From Siphlonurus alternatus (Eukaryota; Arthropoda; Insecta; Ephemeroptera; Siphlonuridae): a stretch of DNA of 64,000 bases. The notes beneath the pieces are model-generated. The model saw only the letters and a list, made by a program, of their open reading frames with translations. It searched no databases and was not told the origin of the DNA. Location of the stretch: contig OX463779.1 of the NCBI GenBank assembly GCA_949825025.1, positions 42,974,249 through 43,038,248 of the forward strand, read 5' to 3'. The position numbers were made by a program, and so were the translations under genes. Positions 44,211 through 57,020 of this stretch are shown here, in pieces; position 1 is the stretch's first letter, and each line of letters opens with the position of its first letter.

Positions 44211-46732
44211 ATAAAAGTCCTTTCACATAGTCCGATTTTGCTGCAAAAACATGCCGCAACATCTGCCGCAACAAATGTACCATCAAGAAAATCAAGGGAG
44301 GCTTGATTATTTTTTTCAATAGTTTTGCGGCGTTGCGGCGTGATTGTGCAATGTAAGAATAAAAGCCTAATACCCATTACCCCGCCTCGAGCTCCATGCA
44401 AGCTCTTATACTCTTATAGCTCTTCGTAAAAAATAAAATAATAATAAATACAAAAAAAAAAGTCATCTGGAAACAGTGAGAGATTACCCATGATGTCTCA
44501 CAATCCATCCATGACTGCAAGATATAAACAACATCTTGAACAACATTTTTGTTCCTTTGTTGTATTCGTAGACAGTGATGTTTGACGGAGTATTAACCTA
44601 CGCACTCAATTCTTCTGTGCCGCTTTCTGTAATCAATAGACTGTCTTTTATGTTTTCACCTGGAATATATTTAATAAACAACAAAACTGCTCCATTGGCT
44701 TCTTGATCATTGTCTGGAATCTCTTTGATCATTTCGCTTTGATCGCCGTAAACAAAGACGGACGATTTTCAGAAAACAAATTTATAATTTTATGTACATA
44801 GAATTTTTCCTTGAACATGATGGAATTTATAATTTTTTATTATAAGCTTCATTTTTTGTGGTATTGAGTAATTTTGAACTAATTATAAATGGGCCCGCGG
44901 TGTTTATCTGTCGACAAAAGGAAATTGTCTGGTCGTTTTTTTTTTTTTTATTTTGGGTTGTTCTTGATCATAACCTTACTGGTACGAGAAATCCAAGAAG
45001 GGGGACGGAGGGATGGAGCTAATCTCTCCCCTGAGCTTTTGAAATATAAAAACTATAAAAAGCTGGTTTCGTGATTCAACACGTATAATACATTTCACAT
45101 CTTACTGAAAATTACAAAATAATCAAAGTATTAGTATATTATAGTAATTATACATAAGGCTGAGATTTATATTGTAAAATATTAAAAATGATTCTTTTTG
45201 CATATTTAAATGCGGACCTCGATGCGCCGTGATTTCAGCACACTGCCGTAAAATTTGTAACAGCGATCGTCGTAACAAAGATGGCTACCATAGGATTTTA
45301 AAGCAAGTGCGCAGTAGTTTGCCACTCAAAAGTTGTCCATGATGTAAATTTTTTCATTTTTTTTTCAAGCCATAATTTTTGTGGTCTCAAAGCGGTCTCT
45401 TGCAGACATGTAATTTTATTTAATGTAAATCGCATCACGTTACTCTAAAATATCGTTCATACAAATTCAGCACCTCTGACAAAGTGCGCCTTACATTTTA
45501 ATGTTTCACCACAAGATAATGATCTCGAGACAGCTTGAACTTCATCCCTGCAAGATTTGCTGGATTTGTTCATAGTTGAACAATTTTTATCTTCACCTTA
45601 TCCTTAAATTAACACGTCTAAAACTAATTTTATCGTGTATTTTTATTACTTATTTTATATTTATTACTCGTTTAAAGTGAGGATATTGTGGAAACAATGC
45701 TTCTTTCTTCTTTTATATCATGTTTAATGTTTAATGAGAGAAAAGAAGATGTAATCTCTCTTTTTTTCCTCGGAAATGGTGCAAAATAGGAGGTAAAAAC
45801 CAAATGGAGTCCTTAAAAGTGAATAAATTATTAAATTTATTTTAACTTTAGGTTTATATACGAGAAGCAAAAAGCTGCGTATTTGCAAATTAGGGGAAGT
45901 ACAAAGAGCAACCTGTCTTGCAATCCAAAAATTGTTATATAATTATGTAGTTTGCCATAGGCTGCGTGTCAGAGCCCCCAAATCGAGTTACGGTAAAGTT
46001 CATGACGTCTCTAGGTATTTGATTTAAATTGTAATGATATTTTGACGTAATCCCCCAACAGTGCGATTAATATCAAACAAGTTTAATTTGTACTTCAAGC
46101 AGCCGATCCTAGGAATTTGTAAGTGGTTGAGAATTGCTCCAAGTTAGAACATGCAGTGATATCGCTCCTTGGGGACCAATTACATAATACAACTTGACTC
46201 AAGTTTAATTAATTCCCAGCACAAGTTATTTTAATATGTTTTAATTAAATATTTATAATATTCCTTCTTATTGCTTTTAATTACTTGCGACATTTGTAAA
46301 TCAAGAAATAATTAATTTGATTGCTGCATGTATTGCAAGAACTTGTAAACAAATAATATAATTATGTTAACTTTAAAATAACTTATGCAATGTTAAAAAT
46401 ACAATGAACAATAATTATATTTAACATACATAATTTTTTACCTCATTAAAATTACAATTATTTTTATGGAAATAGGTCAACGCTTCCATTACATTTAAAA
46501 TTATATTTGACACATTGAGATTTGTAAAAGCCTTAAATCCACTCTTAAATTATGAAAAAAAAAAAAAAAGAAATATCTCCTTAAATCGATGAATTTATGA
46601 CCTTTTCTCATTAAATTTCAATTCGCATTTGATACTAGTGGCGTTTATTTCAAAGTATATATAATTATTAATTTATAGTTTGAAGATTCTAATTTTTTCA
46701 CCAATATTAATAGCATGCAAATCTTAAGTCGG
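44211..46732. other. A+T-rich DNA with family D fragment
   Basis: 45235-45335 carries GCGCCGTGATTTCAGC, AAAGATGGCTACCATAGG and GCAAGTGCGCAG, a degenerate D-type core. 44225-44350 repeats GCCGCAAC/GTTGCGGC words. A minus-strand open frame at 44147-44401 spans these and is not convincing. No gene. Confidence 0.45.
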
Positions 46733-47211
46733 GGGAGGGGCATTTACAAAGCTATTTAGTCCAACTTTATACTTGAATTTTAACCCGGATGTCCCGGATT
46801 AAATCGAGTACTAAACATTGGACTAAAACAGGGGCTAAACATGATACTACTAAAAAAAAATAAGGGTTAAATCAGTGCTAACAAAACATTAAAATTGCTT
46901 AGCACCGATTTAGACCATATTTTTTGGTACCATGTTAGCGAGAAAAGCGCACTTGCAGTGAAACCGTATGGCGGCCATATCGGCTAGGAAAAATCTCGAA
47001 GTGATTAATTAAATCGCTGCGAGAAAGTGATTTTTCCTCGCCAATATGGCTGCCATACGATTTTACTGCAAGTGCGCTTTTCTCGCCACGCCAAGCCTCG
47101 CGCGACATAGCTCCATGTGGAAAAGCGTCTATAACCCGGGATAAAAATTTAGAATTACGTGCATGGCACTACATGACTACATGGGGCTTAATTGCTATGT
47201 GAATACCCCCA
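46733..47211. mobile_element. MITE family C, diverged copy enlarged by an insertion
   Basis: GGGGCATTTACAAAGC at the left and the complement of GGGGGTATTCACATAGC at the right match family C termini. The interior words AACCCGG and GGGGCTAAACATG also match. It is about 300 bp longer than copies 1 and 2 because a D-type palindrome lies inside. Confidence 0.65.
46938..47086. mobile_element. D-type palindrome nested in family C
   Basis: GCGAGAAAAGCGCACTTGC, AGTGAAACCGTATGGCGGCC are mirrored by GGCTGCCATACGATTTTAC and TGCAAGTGCGCTTTTCTCGC. The loop holds TTAATTAAATCGC. Confidence 0.85.
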
Positions 47212-48643
47212 AATTTGGCTATAATTCAAAACAAAAAAATTACTAGAATTTAAAATAGAATATGAGGGATGGAAGCTGAAATTGAGCGCATGAGGCAATT
47301 GTTAATTTGTTATTTTTCTCTAACATAGCAAGCGAACATCTTTGGAGCTTCTTCTGCCAGAAATTTTCTTAGTATAGTACTATAAAAGATAAATATTGTA
47401 GTTTCTAACTCAAATATTGAGAAGTTTTAGAATCGTATTTCTAAAACATCGAAAGCCACTCTCAACCAAAGAACTTTGCTCTCAACGCCTTCATATTTAA
47501 CGAGTTGCATTCATTGCAGCTTTTGTGTAACAAACAATAAAAATACAAAATCTAGTTCATGACCTTTAGGAGCAGATGCCATTAAAACAAATGGGAGTTG
47601 TACAAGAGTTTCGAAGGACAAAGGACGGAGCGTATATACGAGGAGCCTGGATTATCCTGCTTGATGGGAACCGCCTGCCCTGCCAACTCACTACACTGTT
47701 AGAAAATCTCGCTAGATTTTCATTGGAATGACAAAAAAAATCGTGAAAAATAGGTGAGGAAATGTATGCCGTACATACGTGGCTAATGGCGTTGAAGTGT
47801 GTTTGGGGGGAGGGAGGGAGGGGGTCCTTATATCATGTGCTTTTTTTCTATTTATTTCTACAATATGACGTCATATTCAAATCCAGAATTATTCAATAAA
47901 AAAAAATCTCGACCAATCAAAAAATTCAAAATTTGGCCAAAGAATTAGTAGATATTAATTCTTTGATTTGGCTGAGCCAAGTTGCGGTCAATCAGAATTT
48001 TTTTCATATTTTTCCTGCCAATTTTGAACTTTATTCTGAACAGCTAACTCCAAGCAACCATATTCATGCAGCTAAAATACTAAAATAATTTAAAAAATGA
48101 ATTGAAAATGCTGAGGTTAGCGCAGAATTTTAGTAAACAAAATTGTTTCAAATTAGTTTTTTAACTTCATTAATTCTTAATATATTATAACATTAATCAA
48201 CTTTATGTTTTTGAATTATAAAATAGCTCATCAGCATAGCTGGTTGTTTGGTGTTTGCACTTATACCCTGTAAAGCTTAGCTGGATGTGTGGCAGTTCCA
48301 TAAAACCAATATAACTTAAATTCAATTACCCTGTAAAGTAGACCGAGTGAGCAGGCTCATGAAAGCCTCTTGTACAAATATTTGGATACTCGTTGTAACG
48401 TTGTACACAACATGAAAAAAGTTTTTCTTGTGTATATTTGTAAAATTTCCATCTGCAAAAAAATAAGCATATATTATAGAAAAAATAATCATAAATATTT
48501 CAAAAAGCTACAAATCACTTTCGCTTTAATTGAATTAAAAGTGATATATTAAAATCACAACCATGATATGATTTTTTTTTTTTTATTTCCAATTTGATTC
48601 AATTTTATTTTAGTTATGTACTGTACAATTTTTTTAACGCCTC
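47212..48643. other. A+T-rich DNA, no gene recognised
   Basis: A G-run (47808-47826) and a weak palindrome around 47920-48000 (GACCAATCAAAAAATTC with GCGGTCAATCAGAATTT). No exon. Confidence 0.45.
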
Positions 48644-48792
48644 TAAAGCCGGTATTACACGATACAATTTTTCTAACTATTGCATACAATTTTTCCTTGC
48701 AAGAAAACTTCAACTCCATTTATTTGTATGGAGATAAAATTTTCTTGCAAGGAAAAATTGTATGCAAAATTGTATGGTGTAATACCGGCTTA
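48644..48792. mobile_element. MITE family B, copy 3
   Basis: TAAAGCCGGTATTACACG at the left, complement of TTAAGCCGGTATTACACC at the right, arms CAATTTTTCCTTGCAAGAAA, loop TTTATTTGTATGGAG. Well preserved. Confidence 0.92.
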
Positions 48793-49068
48793 ACACTTTC
48801 AGAATCAGGATGGAAAATTATATTACGTAATATTCATGTATTTCCCTATCTTAGAATTTGCATGGCTATAATATCATGACATTTTGTATTACAATAATAT
48901 AATAATATAGATTTTATTGAGCAGAATAGACAAGATGCATACATTGTCACATTCAAATAGGAAATACTTCCCAAGAGGGTGCAAAAAAAGGCAATGCCCA
49001 AACGAGATTTGTATCCTGAACGTTTTTTAATGGTGTTAGAGGCTACAAAATAATATTTAAAAATTTTA

Positions 49069-49288
49069 AAGGCGGATTCAGATGGCGACAGCGGCGATGC
49101 AACGCGATGTTGTCACACAAGCTGTGAAATCCTATGCGGAGAGCGAATGCCAAATTGCGGCAGCGAAATCGCGTTAATTGCGATACTCTTTTTTTTTAAT
49201 CGCCAAATATGACCACCATGGATGTCATAGCAAGTGCGCATTATTCGCGTCGCGTCGCATGATAAAAATCGCTATGTGAATACGCCTT
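49069..49288. mobile_element. MITE family D, copy near 49 kb
   Basis: AAGGCGGATTCAGATGGCGA at the left, complement of AAGGCGTATTCACATAGCGA at the right. Contains GAAATCCTATGCGG, AAATATGACCACCATGG and GCAAGTGCGCATTATTCGCG. Confidence 0.88.
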
Positions 49289-52200
49289 TTAACACAAATT
49301 GAGATTCTGTGTCGAGATTTTTATTAGAAATATATGCAGTTGTTCGTGGCTACACACACAATGGCGGGCGTGATGCAAAAGACTGAAGCACGTACCGAGC
49401 TCGGGAAAAAGACTGCGAAACAAAAATGATGTAATTGGAACGTGAGTAACGTGACATCTGGGGGAGATAAATGCTTGATAAAATAAATGATTGTAGAAAA
49501 TATCAAATCATCTGATTTTCCGGTGCTCCTAATTCCGTCCTTTTAAACGTAATAGAGTGAAAAATTGATATTTTTAGTTTTTAACATTAAAGCACAATTT
49601 TATTAAAGTTTATTATTAATTAGAGAAAAAGGAAATACATTCCAAATCAGAAGACCTCTGTGAATTGGAGACGGCAGTAGAAAATGTGAATCTCTAAATT
49701 AGCAAATGAAGATAATTAAAAATATAACATTGTCATGGCTTGTAGAGAATTTGTATCGGAGAACACTGCTTGAGAACAAAATCTAGTTACAATTATGTAA
49801 GTTGAAGCTCATTTCTGTTAGATAAAATCAATAAAGTCTAATAAAGGAATGAAGTAGTGGGTAAAATTTCCAAATATATAATTAGAAAAGTAACAACGTA
49901 TAAAACTTATTTTAAATCAACGTTTGATCAAATAAAATTTGAGAACTCAATTTGATTATATTCTTTCATAAAAAGAATTTAAAACAGTGTCAATTTACTT
50001 GAACGGTGATAAATTGTAGTAATCACCATAGAATTGAGTTTATATATTTTATTATCAAATACATCAAACTTTTCAATGAGCTTACAAATATAGAAAATTG
50101 ACTTCATGAACGAAATTCGAAACTATAATTTAAATATTGAGTGGTTAAAAAAAATACCTACAGGAGGTATTATTATTAAATTGAATTGAAGACAAATCAA
50201 TTATAAATGATTATAAAGAAAAAAATAGTTTTCATCAATTGAAACTCATTGAAAATATTTCAGTCGTTATATTAACACATAAATCTGACATATTTTTACT
50301 ATCTCTGTTTTCACTTTTTTTTTTTCGATGGTGATTTGGCAAAATGGAGTTCTCTTTACGATAAAAGTTCCATCCCACATGCGAAGGTGTGATACATTGG
50401 GACGCTCGATTTTCTCGAAACGTTTCGCTCACTTGGCCAGCAGCCATGCCCCTCCTTGGGGCGGTTCACTATTTGTCCCTCCTTGGGACACTATTTGTCT
50501 GGTGGTCGTAAACCAGAAAGAGACAACGGGTCTTATGTTTTATTTATATGTAGATTAGATATATCGTCGTAAAACATGGTCCTTGCCAAAATACAAGAAA
50601 AGGGTATAAGTCAATCTGTTTACTATCTAGATTTTTTTTTCAAAATGGATTTTATTCATAATATATAAACAAAAGTAATGACATTGGATGTTTACTATCT
50701 GAAGATGCTAATTTAATTTTAATATCGACCTCTTTTCTGAATTGAATAGATCGTGGAAATTTATGCCATGATATTTTATTTTTTAATAAAAAATGTAATA
50801 ATAATAAATAATAAAAATAATAAAGGGGAAATATTTAAAGTATTGGTTAGCATCAAAATGTAATAAATTCATTTCGTTCATATTCAGATAAGAAGCTGAT
50901 TAAATATACGGAGCTTATTTTCGAAGTAGATATTTTTTATTTTGATAACAATCCACAATAATAATTATATTATATTATATTTTGTTTTATTTCAATTACT
51001 CAATTAAATTTCAATCATAAGGCATAATTGGCTAACAATAGATGTTCATTAATTCATCTAAAAATGATATTTTTAGTTTCATCAATATTGTATAACAATA
51101 AATAATTTAAATTATGTTCAATCATTCTAATATTTATATATATCATATTATATCCACTATAAATTAGTATATAGTATATGAATCTCTTGATAAATTAACT
51201 TGATAATTTGCCTTACTTATATATAGTTTTTTTTTATATTCACATTTTTTATAACAATTTGAATAATTTCATCAAACATTTTCGTTGTGGAAACGCCTCT
51301 TTTTAGTTATAAAAACTATTATTATTAGGAAATGTACAAAATATATTAATATAATAAAAATTGTAATCATTATTATAATAATTATTATGATGAGAATGTA
51401 AAATATTGAAGAGTTTAAATTTAAAAACATGGTAAATCAAGCGTAAGAATTTAATTTGCTAAAAGGTCAGAGTTAATATGATCCGGCCTGCAAACATTAC
51501 AATTCTCCACTTGTCTTCAGGCTGTTCTGTGTACTGTAGCTCGTTAAGGGTTAAATGCAAACAACCACCCCCACCCCCACTCGACCTGTATACATATCTA
51601 TAGTTCCTAACGTGATCAAAATGGCGTAACATAATTTTTATACATTGCCTAGGGGTAAAACCAATTAATTTCAAATCACAGCATGATTCAAATAATATTA
51701 TTATTATAAATTTTATTTACTTAAAATGTATTTTAAAATATGAAAGTTATAATTTATTTCCATTACAAAAAAACAACAACATTTATTTCAATTATATTTG
51801 ACTTGATTTTCGTAAACTATTTTATTATATATAAATTTTATACATAAAATTTAAAATTTGCATTGGAAAGTTATAGTACAAAGAAAAGATATCTTCACAG
51901 AATTTCTATACTGTCATGGTATTATTTCAATGTTATTATTACAATTCTGTTATTGAAGCAATATTTTTAGTGCTTGAATGTTGCGATTTGACATAAAATT
52001 TAACGTCTTCTGACATTTCGCTACGTAAAAACACACATTTTAAATATAGATTTTGATAAACATTTCTACACGATAAAAGAACTCGCGGTGGCATTGCCAG
52101 CTTACATGTGGGAGGCACGCTTGGCTCACACTGCAGCCTCGTGGGCTCCCCCCAGCCCCCCACCCCCTTGTGACGATCGAGAAATGCCAGCAGAAAATAT

Positions 52201-52388
52201 TTTAAATTGTTAAATTATTATACATCGAGTTGTTTAAAAAAAAAAAGAAAGAAAGAAAGAAAGAAAGAAAAAACAGTGCATAAAATATGATGGAATTAAT
52301 TCACCGATTAAAAAAAAAAAACTGTTTTTGTTTTTCTCTGAAGAAATATTTATAATATAAAAGAATTTCAGGTCTTATTATATATGTA
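49289..52388. other. A+T-rich DNA, no gene recognised
   Basis: A small hairpin CCCCTCCTTGGGG and direct repeat ACTATTTGTCCCTCC lie near 50450-50500. 52080-52180 is G+C-richer with a C-run and no convincing frame. A (GAAA)n run lies at about 52246-52270. Confidence 0.45.
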
Positions 52389-53230
52389 GAGCGCGGAAAA
52401 AAATCATTTTGCCTATTTGTGCACATGAGGACTATTTTGTTGTCATTTAGGATGTCCACCGATCTCCGGAAGTGGATTAAAATGAGCGTATAAAAAAAAT
52501 AGACCATTTAGACTATTTTTTTATTTTGAGACTATTTTGGCAAAAGATGACTTTTTGTGACTTTTTTTACATATTTTTAGTGCATTTCAGCTCTTTTCTT
52601 CATATTGTCAAAAAAAAAAAAAAGAAGAAGAAGAAGAAGAAGAATGACAAGCTTCAACTTAAAAATGCCGCAGCGCCGCATTCTGACATCGCTCCGTAAG
52701 GTTTGTTAGGAGAAAAATTTTATTTATTTTTTCATTCAAATTCTATGCTGCACAAAATCTCGAATATTTTTTATGTCGTGTGAAGTGATCTTTCTAGTGG
52801 CTCATATGAATTATTAATCTTGCCCTTCATAAGAACCGTCGGAAAAAATTAAAAACCAGGTACCGCTGGGTTAAAGGATAGGAAGCTTGATAGAACATGT
52901 CGTCGCGCGCAGTTCGCGCGCTGGATTTCCATTGGCTGAGAGAATTGTGTCATCAATGTTAAAGCTTCTCATTAAGTAAAGAAACAAAGACTTCAGTCTG
53001 TGTAAGGGAAGTCTGTGTAAAGAAATATAAAAAAAAAATAAAACTTTTAGACACACTTTCAAATAGCACTTTTAAAACGCCTTTTTGCTGCATTTTCTAA
53101 AAAAAAAGTGACTTTTTTATAGACTATTTTTAAAAAAAAAAAAGTGACTTTTTTGTAGACTATTTTCCAAAAGTAAGTTGACTTTTTAGGCGCCTATTTT
53201 TCGAAAAAAATGTGAATTTTTTCCGCGCTC
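52389..53230. mobile_element. 840-bp inverted-repeat element family P
   Basis: Ends GAGCGCGGAAAAAA and its complement TTTTTTCCGCGCTC; the flanks ATATATGTA and TAATTATATG suit a TA target. Subterminal zones on both sides are built from GACTATTTT, GTGACTTTTT and GCCTATTT words. Central sequence includes AAATGCCGCAGCGCCGC and an (AAG)n at 52622-52643. No transposase frame. Confidence 0.8.
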
Positions 53231-53481
53231 TAATTATATGTAAATAATATTGGATATTGTCTAATATTTAAAAAAGAAACAAAATAATAATGCAGCATAT
53301 TGTTTAACAATGAGCAATAACTTACTGTTCAGTCTGATACATCAATAAATTCAATATGAAACCATTAACTGTATATTTAATATGATTAATATTGAAATTA
53401 ATTGGACATTTACAATACACGCCATTATCAGAATAAGTACATACTTCAATTATATGAAAGTTCTGCAATGTTATAATACAC

Positions 53482-53650
53482 TAGGTCTGTTCGTAAGTGC
53501 ACAATCGATTCATCATTGAGCTTGTATAGAGCTCAATGCGATTCATAAAACAATCAATAATCAGATGAACTTTCTGTATACAAGGACCATATAAAGATAT
53601 TTAATTAAATAATTCATTATTTTCTGATTGTGTATTTACGAAAAGACCTA
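53482..53650. mobile_element. MITE family L, diverged copy
   Basis: TAGGTCTGTTCGTAAGTGC at the left and the complement of TAGGTCTTTTCGTAAATAC at the right, TA at both edges. The interior differs from copy 1. Confidence 0.7.
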
Positions 53651-54368
53651 TTATTATAATATAATATTATGTTTACATAATTTTTTTTATTTTAAAATTT
53701 ATTCCTAGAAAGTTATAATTCATTATTTACTCCCGAACTCTTAAAAAAATATGATAGTAAATTGAAAATCCTGCATCTATTAATACAATTTAAAAATTAC
53801 TACAGTTATGCATTGAACATTGCACTATTTCTGTAACATGTGCTTGAAACGTCGTTCTAACAATATTTATGTTTAATTTTGAACCCTCTATTGTTCAGAG
53901 TTAAAAATACATTGTTCTATAAATAACACGTTAACGGTCCTCACTGAGAGGTAAAATAATTAACGTACATTATTATTATTACCATTGCTTTTTCCATTGC
54001 ACACAGTTTAAAAATAAATTTTTGTATTATAATAGAAATAAAATAGTAAAAGAAACGTCAGTATCTGTTACAAAACTACATACATGCAACGTACTGTGAA
54101 CTATAACTGCATTCCATTATTTTATTCCATATGTTTTTTTGTTCTAGTATATTGTATACCTAACTATAGTCTACTTTACCCACTGGCATTTCGTCGCATG
54201 ATACTATTATTTTTTTTATTTCTGTTAATAAAATGGATATGAATTCTGGAAATTTATAATAATATTATGAAAAATTGCTTGTGCTGGGATATTTGTACAG
54301 GTCTTGCATTTTTCCAACTGCAATGAATTAATCCTCCAGTATAAAGAAAATATAAATAGTGTACATGC
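53651..54368. other. A+T-rich DNA, no gene recognised
   Basis: No supported feature. Confidence 0.4.
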
Positions 54369-54515
54369 CGCATCCTACTTTTTTCATCATCCAGTCACCT
54401 TGCTATACTCTCAAGGGTTGTTGGGCGAGGGTGTATGGGCTCCGGCTTTTCCTGTCCGTCCTCCGTCCCTGTCTAGGTTCTTCTCTTGAACAGACAGTTT
54501 ATACGGGAAAGTGAT
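54369..54515. repeat. Dispersed repeat family J, copy 2
   Basis: TCATCCAGTCACCTTGC, AAGGGTTGTTGGGCGAGGG, TGTATGGGCTCCGGC, TGTCCGTCCTCCG, matching 25920-26080 along most of its length. Confidence 0.75.
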
Positions 54516-55256
54516 TAAAGAAACATCTCATAATTAACGACTTTTAATTCTCTAGTTATTTTTTCACCTAATTAGCTACCTTTCAACGTATTTCTGAAAA
54601 TATATTGAGGATTGAGGAAATTTGATTCCATCAGCATGGGTAGGGATTTCAACTGTGTCAGTCCCCGCCCCCCCCCCCCCGCCTCCCTCCACTTGATGTG
54701 GGACAAAAAAAAATCAATGTAATGGAGAACTAAAAATATTTTCTAATAATAATAATTGTTTATTGGGTTAAAAATTACATGCTAGGGAAGGAACAAAATA
54801 GCCCAATATAAACGGTTGAAAAAGTCAAATGCCCATATACAAAGTGAACACCATTTTCTTATATAAAACTCTTAAAAGTTAAATTTTTCCAGCATATCCT
54901 TCCTCAGTTCATAATGGGAACGTAAGTTTAATTGTACTGTACAACACACTGATGAACAATGCTTGCACGGACATGTCATGACTCCCAGGTGTAAATTGGC
55001 AAAACCCCACGTCGCGTGTAGTGGCTGATTGCAGATCGTGTCTTACGTGATGAACTGTGGCCTACAAACTTTATGTTATACATTTTCGACTGATCATATT
55101 TCTCCACACATGAGTCTAAACGTTTGATGTTTAATTAACAGTATATACCTTTGAGCATATACCTTCAATTATATCGTTCTATAGTGCTCTCTTTCCTCCT
55201 GCCTCTCTCTCAATCTGTATCCCTCTCTTCTCTCTTGAATCTGTCTCTCCCTATGT
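54516..55256. other. A+T-rich DNA, no gene recognised
   Basis: C-run at about 54665-54680. No exon. Confidence 0.4.
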
Positions 55257-55293
55257 ATCTCTCTCTCTCCCACCCTCTCTCTCTCTCTCCCTG

Positions 55294-55383
<90 letters not shown>

Positions 55384-55415
55384 CTCACTCTCTCTCTGTC
55401 ATCTTCATATAATTA
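55257..55415. repeat. (CT)n microsatellite
   Basis: Pure (CT)n from about 55300 to 55380, flanked by CCCT-interrupted repeats. The Ser-Leu-rich open frame across it is an artefact. Confidence 0.97.
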
Positions 55416-55825
55416 CTTAAAAACCAACATGAAACCCCACTACCTCCTTATTTTTCGTTAATTAAGACACATGTGACGTCATTACTCTAATCATCAACTC
55501 TGGTGATCTGATGACGCCCCAATTACTGATCGACGTAGGTTGGACACTCCGACCCACACTACGGGGAAAGTTTCCAGATATATTATCATGACATTCAGCG
55601 CTGTGAAATAATTATAGCGTCATGTTGTTGATAAAAAAAAAAAAAATGCAATACTCCACCCAGTGCAATGCATTAACCTACTTTACCCCCCAGGCGCTAT
55701 ATAATATAAATACTGTATTATATTGGAATTAAAAGCATTTTTTTTATAATATCGTATTATTATTTTAATGTGCTATATTATGTACACATAGCGACAGTAC
55801 GAAAGTTACTACTGCTTCATTTGAT

Positions 55826-55980
55826 GATTTTATAGCTCCAAGAAATGAAGAGATGCAGATTTGCAATTTTGGGGGAGGCAAGAAGAGCACCTAAGTATAG
55901 CTCATCCATATAGACTGCGTGACAACGTCTACAAATGTAATATAAGGGTAACGTTTGTGGTTTCCCGAGGTGTACTTCTC
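55826..55980. repeat. Dispersed repeat family H, copy 3
   Basis: TATAGCTCCAAGAAATGAAG, GATTTGCAATTTTGGGGGAG, GCAAGAAGAGCACC, CAACGTCTACAAA, then AACGTTTGTGGTTTCCCGAG and GTGTAC. Confidence 0.72.
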
Positions 55981-56784
55981 ATGACATTGCAAATGTTACG
56001 CCCCTGCTCTGTTTGTATATAGGGGCGTTGTTATGCAGAAATGGAGGTGATAACTTTTTATTAAGATTACTTTTCATATATCCCACAAATATCCCAAAAA
56101 TCCAGAAATTATTTGTATATCGGAAATCTAGCTTGGATAACATTCCAATCTTAACGAATTGTACCAGACTCGATGATATATAATTTGCTATAAATATACG
56201 TATGGTGGTTATTTATGCATGTAATATTCTGTTACTATAATTAGTATTGCATGTTATAGCGATACAAGGCAATCAATATAACATGTTATATACTGAAAAA
56301 ATATTAATAGCATCCAGCAGTGATTTAATGACACGCTCTCTTGTTTAATATGAATAATAATAATGATGAAATATTTATTATTAATTTAATATAAATACTT
56401 TATTATCTTCAGAATCTTATTGGCAAAACTTTTCTGAAAGCAAACATGGCGTATCTAAAATTAGATTATAAATCCTATTAATTATTCCCTTCTAAATTTT
56501 AAACTAAAAATCAATTTTCAATCACAATGCTGATTTAATTTATATAAACTTTATTGAAGTTTATAATCAAATTAATTAAATCAGTTAATAAATATCATAT
56601 TTCTTATTAATATTTTATAATACTAAAAAACAACAAAACTAAAGAACAAAATCAACTTTCATTTTTTTTTTAATAACACAATATTTCACTAGACGCTAAT
56701 CATTAAATTTGTTTTTTAGATCAAATTTATTGGAAACGTACGATCATTTGAAATTGCAAATGAATTGAGTAGCCCTAAAACTAA
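55981..56784. other. A+T-rich DNA, no gene recognised
   Basis: A short GCCCCT/AGGGGC hairpin near 56000-56030; otherwise nothing. Confidence 0.4.
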
Positions 56785-57020
56785 CCATCATGATTTAATT
56801 ATCGGATGATCGTGAGTTCAATACCAGACACCAATGAATTTTTAAGTAACGGTTGCTAAAGAACACCCACTCGTGCGTTCTGGAAGTGATTTGTGGCATA
56901 ATATATCAATTACCGACCATCTTGACTGAGGTTTCCATGGTTTCCTCGGTGATAACTAGGCAAATGCTGAATTGAATTACTGAAAGCCATGGCCGCCATA
57001 GTTTGAAAAGAACCCACAAA
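56785..57020 (+). mobile_element. Composite SINE family I, tRNA-headed
   Basis: Plus-strand copy: TTATCGGATGATCGTGAG, TTCAATACCAGACACC (B-box like), ACACCCACTCGTGCG, TTCTGGAAGTGATTTGTGGC, CCATCTTGACTGAGG hairpin, TTTCCTCGGTGATAAC. Shows the element in head-to-tail order. Confidence 0.75.
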
